IMG/VR virus record: IMGVR_UViG_3300032116_001024
Location: 1 to 28,681 of that record
Strand: one strand, 5' to 3'
Length of the DNA: 28,681 bases
From: a virus
A model generated the notes under the pieces. It was given only the letters and a program-made list of their open reading frames with translations, searched no databases and was not told where the DNA came from. Positions 1 to 8,205 of this stretch are shown piece after piece; the stretch's first letter is position 1, and each line of letters begins with the position of its first letter. Position numbers and translations under genes: made by a program.

Positions 1-165
1 ATTTCGACTTTTACCTTTTAATGGTTTTCTTTTAATTTTACGAGAACATTGTTTTTTACCGATATAAAATTTACCATTCAATTTATTGGTAATTTCATAG
101 ATGAATCCAAAAGTATCATCTTCCCATAAAACCCCTTCAGATAATGTCCAGTGTCCCAGATCCAT
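1..165 (-). CDS. GIY-YIG (Seg-like) endonuclease, partial
   Basis: The reverse strand reads an ATG at 165-163 and then 55 open codons running off the left edge, so only the N-terminus is present. Residues about 20-36 (GFIYEITNKLNGKFYIGKK) match the GIY-YIG nuclease signature: a GFIY strand, a short loop with N-G-K, then YIG, followed by a basic stretch (KIKRKPLKGK). Family members are homing or Seg-like nucleases that cut DNA through a conserved Tyr and Arg on this fold. The catalytic Arg/Glu region lies outside the window. The start overlaps the stop of the upstream minus-strand gene as TAATG, so the two are translationally coupled. Whether it is a mobile enzyme or a fixed phage nuclease cannot be told from 55 residues. 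Confidence 0.75.
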   Translation of the reverse strand, partial: MDLGHWTLSEGVLWEDDTFGFIYEITNKLNGKFYIGKKQCSRKIKRKPLKGKSRN

Positions 166-374
166 TATTTTTTTCTTTTGTTTTTCTTATCCAGAAAAGG
201 TCGTTTTTGAATTTTTTTGAATAAAGGTTTACCTCTTCGATTATCTCCTGGGTTATAAATACCAGGACCTGAAAATTGACTAGGAGTAGAAGTACTGTCA
301 GGAGAAACCAAAGCAGATGTTGGACCTCCAGCTACATTTTCTTCCTTTAAAAAAAATTGTTTGAAACTTTTCAT
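165..374 (-). CDS. small basic phage protein of unknown function
   Basis: This 69-residue reading frame starts at ATG (374-372) and ends with TAA overlapping the ATG of the downstream GIY-YIG gene. I do not recognise its function. The N-terminus (MKSFKQFFLKEE) is amphipathic. The middle is rich in Gly, Pro, Ser and Thr (about residues 15-47), and the tail is very basic (KKIQKRPFLDKKNKRKK). There is no signal peptide or membrane segment. The coupling to the nuclease gene and the composition support a real gene. Its minus orientation sets it apart from every other gene in the window, so it belongs to a different transcription unit. Confidence 0.6.
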   Translation of the reverse strand: MKSFKQFFLKEENVAGGPTSALVSPDSTSTPSQFSGPGIYNPGDNRRGKPLFKKIQKRPFLDKKNKRKK

Positions 375-387
375 TTTGATATATAAT
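361..387 (+). promoter_or_regulatory. candidate promoter of uvsY
   Basis: TTGAAA (361-366), a 15-base spacer and TATAAT (382-387) lie just before the uvsY ATG at 399. The -35 box overlaps the first codons of the divergent minus-strand gene. Transcription would start around 394, leaving only a few leader bases. On the opposite strand CATAAATA, one base off the T4 late box TATAAATA, may drive the divergent pair. Confidence 0.5.
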
Positions 388-398
388 GTAAACTATTT

Positions 399-818
399 AT
401 GGATGATCTAAAAGAATCTTCAGTTTCTTTATTCGAGAAATATGAACAGGAAATTAAAAAGTATGTAACGGTAGATGAATTTAACATGAAACAAATTCAA
501 ATGGACTTACCTGCTACCAGACACTATTGGGTAGGTCGATTAATGTTTCACAAACAAGAAATCATCAAACTTAAAAAATTACGCAAACAAGCTCAAGTTA
601 AAATTACAGAAAAGATGCAAGAAGAATCTCCTGTAGGGTTAACACATAAAACAGTGTATGCTGCGTCTGATAATCATCCTGTTATTATTAAAATTGATGA
701 ACAAATTGCTGAAAATGAATTACTAATAGAATACCTAACTAAAATCGAAGCTAACTTTAGATCTCTTAGTTTTGACATTAAAAATCTTATAGCAATTACC
801 CAACTTGAGACAACTTAA
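399..818 (+). CDS. uvsY: UvsY-like recombination mediator
   Basis: This 139-residue protein is close in length to T4 UvsY (137 residues). UvsY helps load UvsX recombinase onto ssDNA covered by gp32. The sequence is a mostly helical, charged protein. Its C-terminal stretch (RSLSFDIKNLIAITQLE) lines up with the T4 ending (RGFAIKHIQDMRAFE), and the middle keeps the basic helix with Trp-x(7)-His-x(2)-Glu. The immediate downstream neighbour is uvsW, as at the T4 uvsY-uvsW locus, and uvsX and gene 32 are in the same window. The stop overlaps the uvsW start as TAATG. Pairwise identity to T4 is low, so the call rests on length, the C-terminal pattern and synteny together. Confidence 0.75.
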   Translation: MDDLKESSVSLFEKYEQEIKKYVTVDEFNMKQIQMDLPATRHYWVGRLMFHKQEIIKLKKLRKQAQVKITEKMQEESPVGLTHKTVYAASDNHPVIIKIDEQIAENELLIEYLTKIEANFRSLSFDIKNLIAITQLETT

Positions 819-2263
819 TGATAAAATTGACAGTAGATTATGACTCAGGCAGAAAGAAAGGTATTTTAGCTACCGATTATTTGCCTGTTATAAGAGAACA
901 TTTTTCCGTAGAAGACAAAGATCAAGCTTTTAAGCGACGCTTTTCTGTTGGTTATCGACCACCAACCAGAAAATATGTTATTACTCCACAAGGCCGATTT
1001 GAGCCTCGTTTGCTTTTTGCTATTTTAGATTTTTTAAAAGATCAAAATGTCCCTTTAGATATTCAAATTACTGAAAATTTTAAAAAAGTCTTACAAACCC
1101 CAGCATTAGGTAAAGAACTAGTCAAATTAAACATTCCTTTAAGAGACTATCAAGAAGAATCTATTTTAGAAGCACTAGAAGCTAAATCAGGTATTATTTT
1201 ACTACCTACTTCTGCGGGTAAAACTTTAGTTATAGCTACCCTAGTTTTATCTATACTGAAACAACAAAATCTTAAAACATTAATATTGGTTCCTAATATA
1301 CAATTGGTAACCCAAACACACTCTGACTTCATAGAATATGGTACTTCTCCTGAAGATGTGACAATGTGGACTGGAAATCATATTCCGAATAAAGACGCTA
1401 AGATTGTGGTTTGCAATATTCAAATTTTACAGTCAGAAAAACAAGATTTATCTTTATTAAAAGAAATAGGACTATTAATTGTAGATGAGGTCCATGTTTG
1501 TAAAAAATCTAATTTGATTAATAAAATTTTAGATCAAATACCCGCTAAATATCGTTTTGGTTTTACTGGAACTTTACCCGATAATAATTTAGATCAATGG
1601 AACATTTTCGGTAAATTTGGTAAAATTCTATATAAAAAGAAATCTTATGATTTAAGAGAACAAAATTACATCACAGAAGTAGTTGTAGCGGTGTTAAAAC
1701 TTTTATACATTAATCTTCCTCGCTTCTCTCAATCTTCTGCTACTAATCCTATTCAAGCTTACGAAGAAGAAATTCAATTTCTTCAAACTAATTCTTTTAG
1801 AAATTCTATTATCACTAAAATAGTCAATAAACTAGATAAAAACACTTTGATTTTAGTCGATCGTATTATTCATGGAGAAGAACTTTTAAGAGTTTTACAA
1901 ACTAATACAGATAAACAAGTTTATTTTGTAAATGGTAATGTAGATATTGAAGAAAGAGAAAAAATTCGTAGTTTAATGGAACAACAAGATAATGTAGTGT
2001 GTATTGCTATTTCTAAAATATTTTCCACCGGTATTAACATTAAAAATCTCCACAATATTGTTTTCGCTGCTATCGGAAAAGCTAAAATTAAAATCATACA
2101 GTCTATTGGTCGAACTCTGAGAAAACACTCTTCTAAAAAAAGAGCTACCATTTTTGATATTTGGGACAATTTAAAATACGGCAACAATCATATGATGGAA
2201 AGATTAACGTTATATGAAGAGGAAAAAATTCCTGTAACTATCACAGAAATAAAGGAAAGTTGA
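818..2263 (+). CDS. uvsW: UvsW-like SF2 DNA/RNA helicase
   Basis: This 481-residue superfamily 2 helicase is close to T4 UvsW (about 500 residues), which unwinds branched recombination intermediates and R-loops and helps the switch from origin to recombination-dependent replication. Visible motifs are the Q-like RDYQEE (109-114), Walker A TSAGKT (131-136), DEVH box (223-226), FTGT motif III (249-252) and QSIGRTLR motif VI (428-435). The N-terminal ~95 residues before the helicase core fit the small UvsW N-domain. It follows uvsY with a one-base overlap and precedes gene 55. No key motif is missing. Confidence 0.93.
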   Translation: MIKLTVDYDSGRKKGILATDYLPVIREHFSVEDKDQAFKRRFSVGYRPPTRKYVITPQGRFEPRLLFAILDFLKDQNVPLDIQITENFKKVLQTPALGKELVKLNIPLRDYQEESILEALEAKSGIILLPTSAGKTLVIATLVLSILKQQNLKTLILVPNIQLVTQTHSDFIEYGTSPEDVTMWTGNHIPNKDAKIVVCNIQILQSEKQDLSLLKEIGLLIVDEVHVCKKSNLINKILDQIPAKYRFGFTGTLPDNNLDQWNIFGKFGKILYKKKSYDLREQNYITEVVVAVLKLLYINLPRFSQSSATNPIQAYEEEIQFLQTNSFRNSIITKIVNKLDKNTLILVDRIIHGEELLRVLQTNTDKQVYFVNGNVDIEEREKIRSLMEQQDNVVCIAISKIFSTGINIKNLHNIVFAAIGKAKIKIIQSIGRTLRKHSSKKRATIFDIWDNLKYGNNHMMERLTLYEEEKIPVTITEIKES

Positions 2264-2287
2264 TATTTATAAAATATAATGTATATT
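2260..2287 (+). promoter_or_regulatory. candidate promoter of gene 55
   Basis: TTGATA (2260-2265), a 16-base spacer and TATATT (2282-2287) overlap the uvsW stop and lie 14 bases before the preferred gene 55 ATG at 2302. The spacing matches the other candidate promoters in the window. The -10 box is weaker than TATAAT. Confidence 0.4.
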
Positions 2288-2301
2288 TCCTTTTGATTCT
2301 T

Positions 2302-2823
2302 ATGGCAAGAAGAAAAAAAACAGAAGAGGACGAATTTGATATTTCAGCAATTCTTGATGAAAAACCTAAAAAGAGAGTTCGTAGAACTAAAGAAGAACTT
2401 AAACCCAATTATGTAGACCCAAAAGAGATGGAAAATCTTATCAAGTCATTTTACGATACAGGTTTTCTAGATCCTAATCTAGCAGACATGGTTCAAAAAA
2501 TTGCTACACGCTTAGGATATGCTCATAATTTTTTGAGGTATAGCTATAAAGAAGAAATGATTGGCGATGCTATTATTAAAATGATTACAGCCCTCAAACG
2601 CCACAGATTCAAATGTGATTCAGGTTACAACCCTTTTTCTTATTTTACTAAAGTGGCTTTTAGAGCGTTTCAAAATAGAATTAAAAAAGAAAAGAAAGAA
2701 CACGACACACTCCATCGATACCAAGATGAAGTGTATTCTGTATTAACAGAATCTGGAAATATTCCGTTTCAAAAAAATACTAGATATGAACGAGAGGATA
2801 GTAATTCTCTTTTTATAGGTTAA
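2302..2823 (+). CDS. 55: gp55-like late-transcription sigma factor
   Basis: From ATG 2302 the protein has 173 residues (T4 gp55: 185). gp55 is the minimal sigma factor that directs host RNA polymerase to late promoters. The segment with EEMIGDAIIKMITALKRH, then PFSYFTKVAFRAFQNRIKKE, then KKEH corresponds to the sigma region 2 helix of T4 gp55 ([36 protein letters not shown]). The N-terminus is very basic and acidic by turns (MARRKKTEEDEF). An in-frame upstream start at 2260 would add a hydrophobic, low-complexity leader overlapping uvsW and a candidate promoter, so I prefer 2302. The position between uvsW and gene 47 fits a T4-like layout. The C-terminal clamp-binding tail of T4 gp55 is not evident. 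Confidence 0.88.
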   Translation: MARRKKTEEDEFDISAILDEKPKKRVRRTKEELKPNYVDPKEMENLIKSFYDTGFLDPNLADMVQKIATRLGYAHNFLRYSYKEEMIGDAIIKMITALKRHRFKCDSGYNPFSYFTKVAFRAFQNRIKKEKKEHDTLHRYQDEVYSVLTESGNIPFQKNTRYEREDSNSLFIG

Positions 2824-3890
2824 TGATTAACAATTTTTTTAAAGAAAAAAAGATAGCAGTTTTTACTGATATTCATATCGGGGTACATCGTGATTCTCCT
2901 TTATGGCATCAAATTGCTTTGGATTGGGTAGATTGGTTTGTAAATCAAGTTCGTTCAAAAGGTATTGAGAATATTTTATTTTGTGGTGATTTTTTTCATA
3001 ATCGTTCTTCTGTAGATTTAACCACACTCCAAACTGGCGCTAAAGTCATTGAAAAATTAAAAGACTTTAATTTACTCATGATAGCCGGAAACCATGATAG
3101 TTATTATAAAAATAACGCTTCTGTTAATTCTCTATCTCCTTTTAAAGGTAAGAAGAATATTTTTGTGGTTGATGAAACACCATTTACTATAGAAGACAAA
3201 ATAAAAATTTGTCTTTGTCCTTGGGGAACTGAATTAGAATCTATACCACAATGTGATCTTTTAATCGGACATTTTGAAATTCAAAACTTTAAAATGAATC
3301 AATTTAAAGTGTGCGATCATGGTCTTGGATCTGATTCTATTTTAAATAAAGCTAATCTTATTCTTTCGGGTCATTTTCATTTAAGAGAACATAGAAAGTA
3401 TCCAAACGGTAAAAGCATTCTTTATTTAGGTTCACCCTATGAAATGGATTTTGGTGAAAGAGGCCAAATAAAAGGATTTCATATCCTAGATACTGATACT
3501 TTGGATGTGGAATTTGTCGAAAACCACAACACACCAAGACACATCAAGATAAAAATTTCTGACCTATTGTCTGGTAATATTAAACCAGAAGAGCTTCCTT
3601 CTCTTCTTCATAATAATTTTATTGCTGTAGATGTAGATAAAAAAATGGATACTCAAACCTTAGATTTGATCATATCCAAATTTGCTCAACATCAACCTAA
3701 ACACGTTAGAACAGACTTTAATATCTTTGAACAAATGCAACTATCTGCTACAGAGATTGAAGAGTTTAGTTTTGATATTGATCAAGCCTTACAAGAATTT
3801 GTTGGTCTTTTAGAAACAGAAGTTCCAAAGGAGCAAATTTTAAATAAGTGTTTAGAATTCTATAAACTTTCTTTAGTACAAAATGAGTAA
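2823..3890 (+). CDS. 47: gp47-like recombination nuclease subunit (Mre11/SbcD type)
   Basis: This 355-residue calcineurin-like phosphoesterase corresponds to T4 gp47 (339 residues), the nuclease subunit of the gp46/gp47 complex that resects DNA ends for recombination. The metal-binding motifs occur in order: TDIHIG (15-20), GDFFHNR (55-61), GNHD (89-92), IGHFE (about 148-152) and SGHFHLREH (182-190). It overlaps the gene 55 stop as TAATG. Its usual partner, gene 46, lies about 11 kb downstream beyond a block of sugar-metabolism genes, which is unusual. The stop overlaps the start of the first island gene (ATGAGTAA), so the island is translationally coupled to gene 47. Confidence 0.95.
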   Translation: MINNFFKEKKIAVFTDIHIGVHRDSPLWHQIALDWVDWFVNQVRSKGIENILFCGDFFHNRSSVDLTTLQTGAKVIEKLKDFNLLMIAGNHDSYYKNNASVNSLSPFKGKKNIFVVDETPFTIEDKIKICLCPWGTELESIPQCDLLIGHFEIQNFKMNQFKVCDHGLGSDSILNKANLILSGHFHLREHRKYPNGKSILYLGSPYEMDFGERGQIKGFHILDTDTLDVEFVENHNTPRHIKIKISDLLSGNIKPEELPSLLHNNFIAVDVDKKMDTQTLDLIISKFAQHQPKHVRTDFNIFEQMQLSATEIEEFSFDIDQALQEFVGLLETEVPKEQILNKCLEFYKLSLVQNE

Positions 3891-4686
3891 AAATAATTTT
3901 GGAGTAGCTATTATTACCTGTGATAGAGTAGATTATGTTAATAATCTGTTAAATTGTTTACCGTCTTCAGAAATTTTACCATTTGTTATTAATGATGGTG
4001 AATCTGATTTGTCTGGTATAAACAAACCCCATCATTGTAGAAAAACAGAAAAACCAAGAAGTGGAGTTGGCAAAGCTAAAAATATAGCTTTGAAACAATT
4101 GATGAATATCGGTTATGATTATTTGTTTCTTTTAGAAGATGACATTCTTATTAAAGACACTGAAGTTTTTCAAAAGTACATTGAAGCTTCTAAATTGTCT
4201 GGTATTCAACATTTTAATTTCGCATTTCATGGTAATGACAATTATAAACCAGACGGATCTCCTGCTATTAATTTACAGGTAGAATATTCTAAAGATTGTG
4301 CGATTTGTCTTTATCCGAATGTTTACGGAGCTTTGTCTTTTTACACTCGTCGATGCATTGAAGAATGTGGTTATATGGATGAATATTACCACAACGCTTT
4401 AGAACATGTAGATCATACCTATAAAATTATTGAAAAACAAATGCATCCCCCATTTAGATGGTTTGCAGATATTGCGGATAGTTCGAAATATATTTCAGAA
4501 CAAGATTCCAATCATTCGGGGTCTACTATTAGAAAAGATCAAAATTGGATTCAAAATTTTCATAACATGGCAGATTACTTTGCCGAACAAAATAATTTTG
4601 ATGTAAGAAATCCATATACCAAAGTAGCTAGTAAAGAAGAAACAATTCAGTCGTTAAAGGAGATTAAAAAATTATGGAAAAAATAG
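3883..4686 (+). CDS. GT-A glycosyltransferase (family 2-like)
   Basis: This 267-residue protein begins with a beta strand typical of GT2 enzymes (VAIITCDR, 8-15). It has the GVGKAKNIAL segment (61-70) that follows the nucleotide pocket and LLEDDILI (83-90), whose E-D-D is the metal- and UDP-sugar-binding DxD-type site. The C-terminal half carries aromatic motifs (FRWFADI) and a family-specific ESEQDSNHSG-like region. It would transfer a sugar from a nucleotide donor; donor and acceptor are unknown. It is the first gene of the island, and its neighbour at 4674 is a paralogue with the same EDD...FQKYIE.SK.SG layout. The genes overlap by 13 bases. Confidence 0.85.
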   Translation: MSKNNFGVAIITCDRVDYVNNLLNCLPSSEILPFVINDGESDLSGINKPHHCRKTEKPRSGVGKAKNIALKQLMNIGYDYLFLLEDDILIKDTEVFQKYIEASKLSGIQHFNFAFHGNDNYKPDGSPAINLQVEYSKDCAICLYPNVYGALSFYTRRCIEECGYMDEYYHNALEHVDHTYKIIEKQMHPPFRWFADIADSSKYISEQDSNHSGSTIRKDQNWIQNFHNMADYFAEQNNFDVRNPYTKVASKEETIQSLKEIKKLWKK

Positions 4687-5453
4687 GAGTAGGAATTGTA
4701 ACTTATAATTCAGAAAATTATTATAAAGATCTTTTTAATAGTATTGATCAAACTAAAATTGATCATTTAGTTACAGTAAATGGAGGAGATGAATATTCTA
4801 AACGTTATGGCAATCATTGGATTCAACATACAGTAAACAAATATCCAGCAGTTTGTCGGAATGACGCTATTACTGCTTTGTTAAAAGAAGATTGTGATCA
4901 TATTTTTATCATTGAAGATGATATGATCATTCAAGATTCTAATATTTTTCAAAAATATATTGAAACCTCTAAAGTTTCGGGTTTGAAATATTTTTCTTTT
5001 GTTAGTACATCTTGGGAATCAGGTACACCAGAAAAAAGAACACCCCGTCTTGTGATAGAATATTCTAAAAATATTAGTGTTTCTTTTTATAACAATATGT
5101 GTAATGAATTTACATATCACCACAAATCGTGTTATGATAAAGTAGGATTTTATGATTCTCAATTTAGAGATCCATTTGACATTGATATGGCATATAGAGA
5201 GTCACAACAAGACTACGCAGCTCCTTTTTGGTGGTTCGCTGATATCACCAATTCAGATTTTTATATCAAAAACAATCCAGTAGCTGTTAGTCGTCTTCAA
5301 GCTGAAAGACCTGATGGCAATAGAGAACAACGTATTCAGGAACAATGGAAATTGTTCATTCAGAAACATGGTGTGATGGTCAATCAAATACCAAATGTTT
5401 CGAGAGAAAGCATTTTAGAAAAAATAAAAAAAATTAAAAAAATGTCTTGTTAA
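4674..5453 (+). CDS. GT-A glycosyltransferase, paralogue of the preceding gene
   Basis: This 259-residue GT2-like protein has an N-terminal VGIVTYN strand (6-12), CRNDAITALL (61-70) and IIEDDMII (79-86) with the DxD-type site at 81-83. It then matches the upstream gene closely (QDSNIFQKYIETSKVSGLK against KDTEVFQKYIEASKLSGIQ), and both share WFADI near the C-terminus. The pair looks like a tandem duplication that diverged, probably to add successive sugars or use different acceptors. It ends in a Lys-rich tail (EKIKKIKKMSC). The following 79 bases hold no gene, and the AT-rich sequence there shows at most a weak promoter. Confidence 0.85.
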   Translation: MEKIGVGIVTYNSENYYKDLFNSIDQTKIDHLVTVNGGDEYSKRYGNHWIQHTVNKYPAVCRNDAITALLKEDCDHIFIIEDDMIIQDSNIFQKYIETSKVSGLKYFSFVSTSWESGTPEKRTPRLVIEYSKNISVSFYNNMCNEFTYHHKSCYDKVGFYDSQFRDPFDIDMAYRESQQDYAAPFWWFADITNSDFYIKNNPVAVSRLQAERPDGNREQRIQEQWKLFIQKHGVMVNQIPNVSRESILEKIKKIKKMSC

Positions 5454-5532
5454 AACGGCAAATCCAAAATAATATATTATAGTACGTTTCTTTTTAAAAC
5501 AAATAAGAGCTTGAACAAATTTATTTCAAATC

Positions 5533-6339
5533 ATGAATGCTGCTATATCTTTATCTGTTAATTTTAAATATGATTATTTAAAACCATATCTTAAAAGTTT
5601 TAATGAATGCGTAGATGCTGATCTGTTTATGATAACTGATCACAATAGTCATACCATACCCTTAAATTCTAAAAAAATATATTTTATTAATGTATTTGAT
5701 TTGATAAAAAAATATAATGTTGCGACCCTCACTCCTTATAATTTAAAACCAGTTTTATTTTATCTTTTTTTAAAAGAACTTAAAAAAACAAACAAATATA
5801 AAAACATTTTATTAACAGATGTTGATGTTGTTTTTCAAAATGATCCATTTGTTGTTTATAATAATAACTTTGCAAATTGTGGGTTGGTTTTAGGCGAAGA
5901 AAGACACTTTTATAAAGATTGCGAAACTAATAGTATATGGTTTAAACAAGGATATAATGAGTATTACGATCAAGTTAAAGATAAAAAAATATTAAATTGT
6001 GGTGTAACTATCGGGCCGATTGATGAACTTATAGATTATCAAAAAAAAGTTGCAATGGAATTAGGTAATGTTTTAGCAAGACAAAATTATTTTGCATATG
6101 ATCAGGTTATTTTGAACTACCTTACATATGTTACTGAAACCCTCAAATTTAAAACACTTAGCCATTTAATAAATGATTATATTGTACATCTTTCGCAACA
6201 AGATGAAATAAGTGATTTATCTTTATGGGTAAAAAATAATATAGTTTACAACCCAGAAACAAACAACCCATTTACAATTATTCACCAATTTGATAAAAAG
6301 AAAGGGCTTAAAGAGTTTGTATTTAAAAAATATGAGTAA
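5533..6339 (+). CDS. DxD glycosyltransferase (nucleotide-diphospho-sugar transferase type)
   Basis: This 268-residue protein contains ILLTDVDVVFQNDPF (92-106). The D-x-D followed by F-x-N-D-P is characteristic of GT8/GT77-like nucleotide-diphospho-sugar transferases, where it binds the metal and sugar nucleotide. Later landmarks are LNCGVTIG (about 156-163), AYDQVILN and the C-terminal IIHQFDK, typical of the His that closes the active site in this fold. It has no signal peptide and should act in the cytoplasm of the infected cell. It begins a new block after a 79-base gap. The sequence is very AT-rich, with long A/T runs, more so than the genes 47 and 46 that flank the island. Confidence 0.8.
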   Translation: MNAAISLSVNFKYDYLKPYLKSFNECVDADLFMITDHNSHTIPLNSKKIYFINVFDLIKKYNVATLTPYNLKPVLFYLFLKELKKTNKYKNILLTDVDVVFQNDPFVVYNNNFANCGLVLGEERHFYKDCETNSIWFKQGYNEYYDQVKDKKILNCGVTIGPIDELIDYQKKVAMELGNVLARQNYFAYDQVILNYLTYVTETLKFKTLSHLINDYIVHLSQQDEISDLSLWVKNNIVYNPETNNPFTIIHQFDKKKGLKEFVFKKYE

Positions 6340-6535
6340 TTTAATTTATATTTTTTAGATAATAATTTTTATCAAGAATCTACTGTTTTATACATACACA
6401 TATCTTCCATATTTTTATAAATCAACATATTTTAATAATAATAAATATGTTGATAATTCACACTCTATAATCGACAATAAGTATTGTTTTGGCGATACAT
6501 GTTTTAATGTTGAAGATTTTAAAAAATACTTCTAA
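6332..6535 (+). pseudogene. decayed reading frame with in-frame amber stop
   Basis: An ATG at 6332 overlaps the previous stop as ATGAGTAA, the same junction used at 3883, so a real gene probably once began here. After eight codons a TAG interrupts it. The same frame then stays open to a TAA at 6533-6535 and reads plausible protein at its end (KYVDNSHSIIDNKYCFGD, then VEDFKKYF). A second frame between two T-runs also reads well (FLDNNFYQESTVLYIH), so an alternative is a pair of compensating frameshifts. I cannot assign a family. This and the next entry are the only content of the 331-base stretch 6340-6670. Confidence 0.45.
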
Positions 6536-6623
6536 ATATAATGAAATTTTAAATATTTTTAAAACAAAATAGTATAGAACAAACTGAATTGAATTTTTAT
6601 ATTTCTTGACTTGTAATCTAATA

Positions 6624-6674
6624 ATGAAAAAAATATTAACGACATTTGCTGGTTTTAGTTATAATTTAAAATGA
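6624..6674 (+). pseudogene. 16-codon remnant of a glycosyltransferase start
   Basis: ATG at 6624 opens MKKILTTFAG and stops after 16 residues at TGA 6672-6674, overlapping the next gene's ATG. The start resembles the gene at 7456 (MKKILVTFAD), a common opening of GT-A enzymes, so this looks like the leftover 5' end of a deleted paralogue. It could still act as a short upstream peptide coupling translation to the gene at 6671. Confidence 0.35.
6660..6665 (+). promoter_or_regulatory. candidate -10 box before the gene at 6671
   Basis: A perfect TATAAT lies five bases before the ATG at 6671, the same geometry as the leaderless-type promoters elsewhere in the window. No TTGA-type -35 box occurs at 16 bases; TTAACG at 18 bases is weak. 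Confidence 0.3.
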
Positions 6675-7459
6675 AAATAGTTTTTGGAATCAATACCTAT
6701 AAAGATAGTTCTGATTTAAACACCAGACAAAAACTCTGCATTAAAAGTTTAAAAAAAATAAGTTCTGAAAATAATCATATTGTAAATTTACAGTTTAATG
6801 ATGATTATTTTGAATATAAAGATTTCAATAAAACATTAAAATTGTATCAATCTTCACAATATTATATCTCACATTCTTCGTATAAATTTCCTATAGTCTC
6901 TGAAATCTTTGACGTTTTATCGAATGAAGATTGTGACTATTTTGTGTTTTTGAATGATGACATTATTATTCAAAAAAATTTTTTAAATGAAATAGAAGAT
7001 TTTGATTATGATTGTTATATTGCTTCTAGAGTAGATATAAATTTACATGAGAATGGGGAATGTTATACTCCAGTAAATTACAACATTCATGGTTTTGATT
7101 TGTTTTGTATTAAAAAAGAATGGTGGTTAAAAAATAGAGACAAATTTCCACCTTTAATACTTGGAAAATATTTTTGGGATACAGCTTATTATGTTTTATG
7201 TAAAAAATACGGTAAGACTAAAACCCTTAACGAATTACCTTATTCTATTTTACACCCTATTCATAATGGAGATTCAAATCATCAAACTAAAGAACATTTT
7301 TATAATCAATCGACAGTAGATCTTAAAATTATACAATCTTGGTTTTACGTTGCTAATAATATTTTAACAAATAGATTAGATGATAAAGGGATAAAAAATA
7401 GTTTACCTACTTTGAATGAAGAAATAAATAGTGATTTGTATTTAAAAGAAAATTTATGA
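6671..7459 (+). CDS. glycosyltransferase-like protein (GT-A, NDD motif)
   Basis: This 262-residue protein opens with a Rossmann-like strand (MKIVFGINTYKDS). It has DYFVFLNDDIII (89-100), whose N-D-D at 95-97 occupies the place of the DxD metal site in GT2-like enzymes, preceded by a long helix with SYKFPIVSEIFDVL. The C-terminal half has HGFDLFCIKKEWW and YSILHPIHNGDSNH, giving His and Asp residues that could complete the active site. Function is inferred from the fold-like pattern and the surrounding glycosyltransferases; substrate is unknown. Its stop overlaps the next start as ATGA. Confidence 0.7.
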   Translation: MKIVFGINTYKDSSDLNTRQKLCIKSLKKISSENNHIVNLQFNDDYFEYKDFNKTLKLYQSSQYYISHSSYKFPIVSEIFDVLSNEDCDYFVFLNDDIIIQKNFLNEIEDFDYDCYIASRVDINLHENGECYTPVNYNIHGFDLFCIKKEWWLKNRDKFPPLILGKYFWDTAYYVLCKKYGKTKTLNELPYSILHPIHNGDSNHQTKEHFYNQSTVDLKIIQSWFYVANNILTNRLDDKGIKNSLPTLNEEINSDLYLKENL

Positions 7460-8205
7460 AAAAAATTTTAGTAACATTTGCAGACAAAAATCCTCCTTTA
7501 GTAACTAGCCAAAGTGAGTTAATAAAACAATCTAAATCCTATTTTGATGGGCATGCTTCTTTTTCATTAAAGGATATAGATGAAAATTTTTATAAAAAGA
7601 ATGAACATATTCTTAAACAAAGAAGAGGAGTTGGTTATTGGTTATGGAAGCCTTATTTTATAGACAGAGTTCTTTCTATTTTGGATGAAGGGGATTTTTT
7701 ATTTTATATTGATAGTGGAACAGCTATTGTGAAAGATATATCTTGTTTGTTTAGATTATGTGAAAAGACTGGAGGAATTTTATTATTCGAAAATAGAGAT
7801 AGTAATCCCCATAAACAAATTTGGTTAAACAATCAATGGACTAAAAAAGATTGTTTTGTGAAAATGAATTGTGATGAATCTCAATATGTTCAAGGAATGC
7901 AATGTTCCGGTAATTTGCAACTTTATAAAAAGAATGAAAAATCTGTTAATTTTGTAAAAGAATATTTAAAGTATTGTGAAGATGAAGATATTCTTACGGA
8001 TAAACCTAATTTGTTAGGTGATAATTACCCAGAATTTACAGATCACCGTCATGATCAATCAATTTTATCTCTTTTGGGAATCAAACATAAAATTCCCTTT
8101 CTACCATCACCATCAGAATGCGGAGAAGGAACAAGACCAGATAAATGTCCCTATCAAACAGTTTTTTGGCATCATCGAGGATTAATTTATGGCAGAACTT
8201 CTTAA
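7456..8205 (+). CDS. glycosyltransferase-like protein with GYWLWKP motif
   Basis: This 249-residue protein carries RGVGYWLWKPYFI (57-69) and FLFYIDSGTAI (81-91). The first motif is typical of a family of capsule/LPS-type transferases in which Trp-rich G-x-W-x-W-K-P binds the donor. The second (D-S-G after a hydrophobic strand) stands where GT-A enzymes have DxD. A later HRHDQSILSLL gives the usual D-Q pair near the acceptor site. It starts within the previous stop (ATGA) and overlaps the next gene by 17 bases, so it sits in the middle of a tightly coupled operon. A short remnant at 6624 may derive from a relative. Confidence 0.7.
   Translation: MKKILVTFADKNPPLVTSQSELIKQSKSYFDGHASFSLKDIDENFYKKNEHILKQRRGVGYWLWKPYFIDRVLSILDEGDFLFYIDSGTAIVKDISCLFRLCEKTGGILLFENRDSNPHKQIWLNNQWTKKDCFVKMNCDESQYVQGMQCSGNLQLYKKNEKSVNFVKEYLKYCEDEDILTDKPNLLGDNYPEFTDHRHDQSILSLLGIKHKIPFLPSPSECGEGTRPDKCPYQTVFWHHRGLIYGRTS

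Noticed and set aside
2260-2301. Gene 55 starting at 2260
   Set aside because: The extra residues are hydrophobic and low in complexity, overlap uvsW and a candidate promoter, and have no counterpart in gp55; ATG 2302 is better.
5447-5480. TTGTTA with AATAAT or TATTAT as a promoter in the 5454-5532 gap
   Set aside because: Spacers are 15 and 22 bases with poor boxes; in DNA this AT-rich such matches are expected by chance.
5511-5538. TTGAAC followed by 16 bases as a promoter for the gene at 5533
   Set aside because: The -10 position would be ATGAAT, which includes the start codon, so transcription would begin inside the gene.
6411-6418. TATAAATC and other one-mismatch matches to the T4 late box TATAAATA
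   Set aside because: Many 7-of-8 matches occur inside coding sequence here, so isolated ones carry no weight; only those placed just before a start are mentioned.
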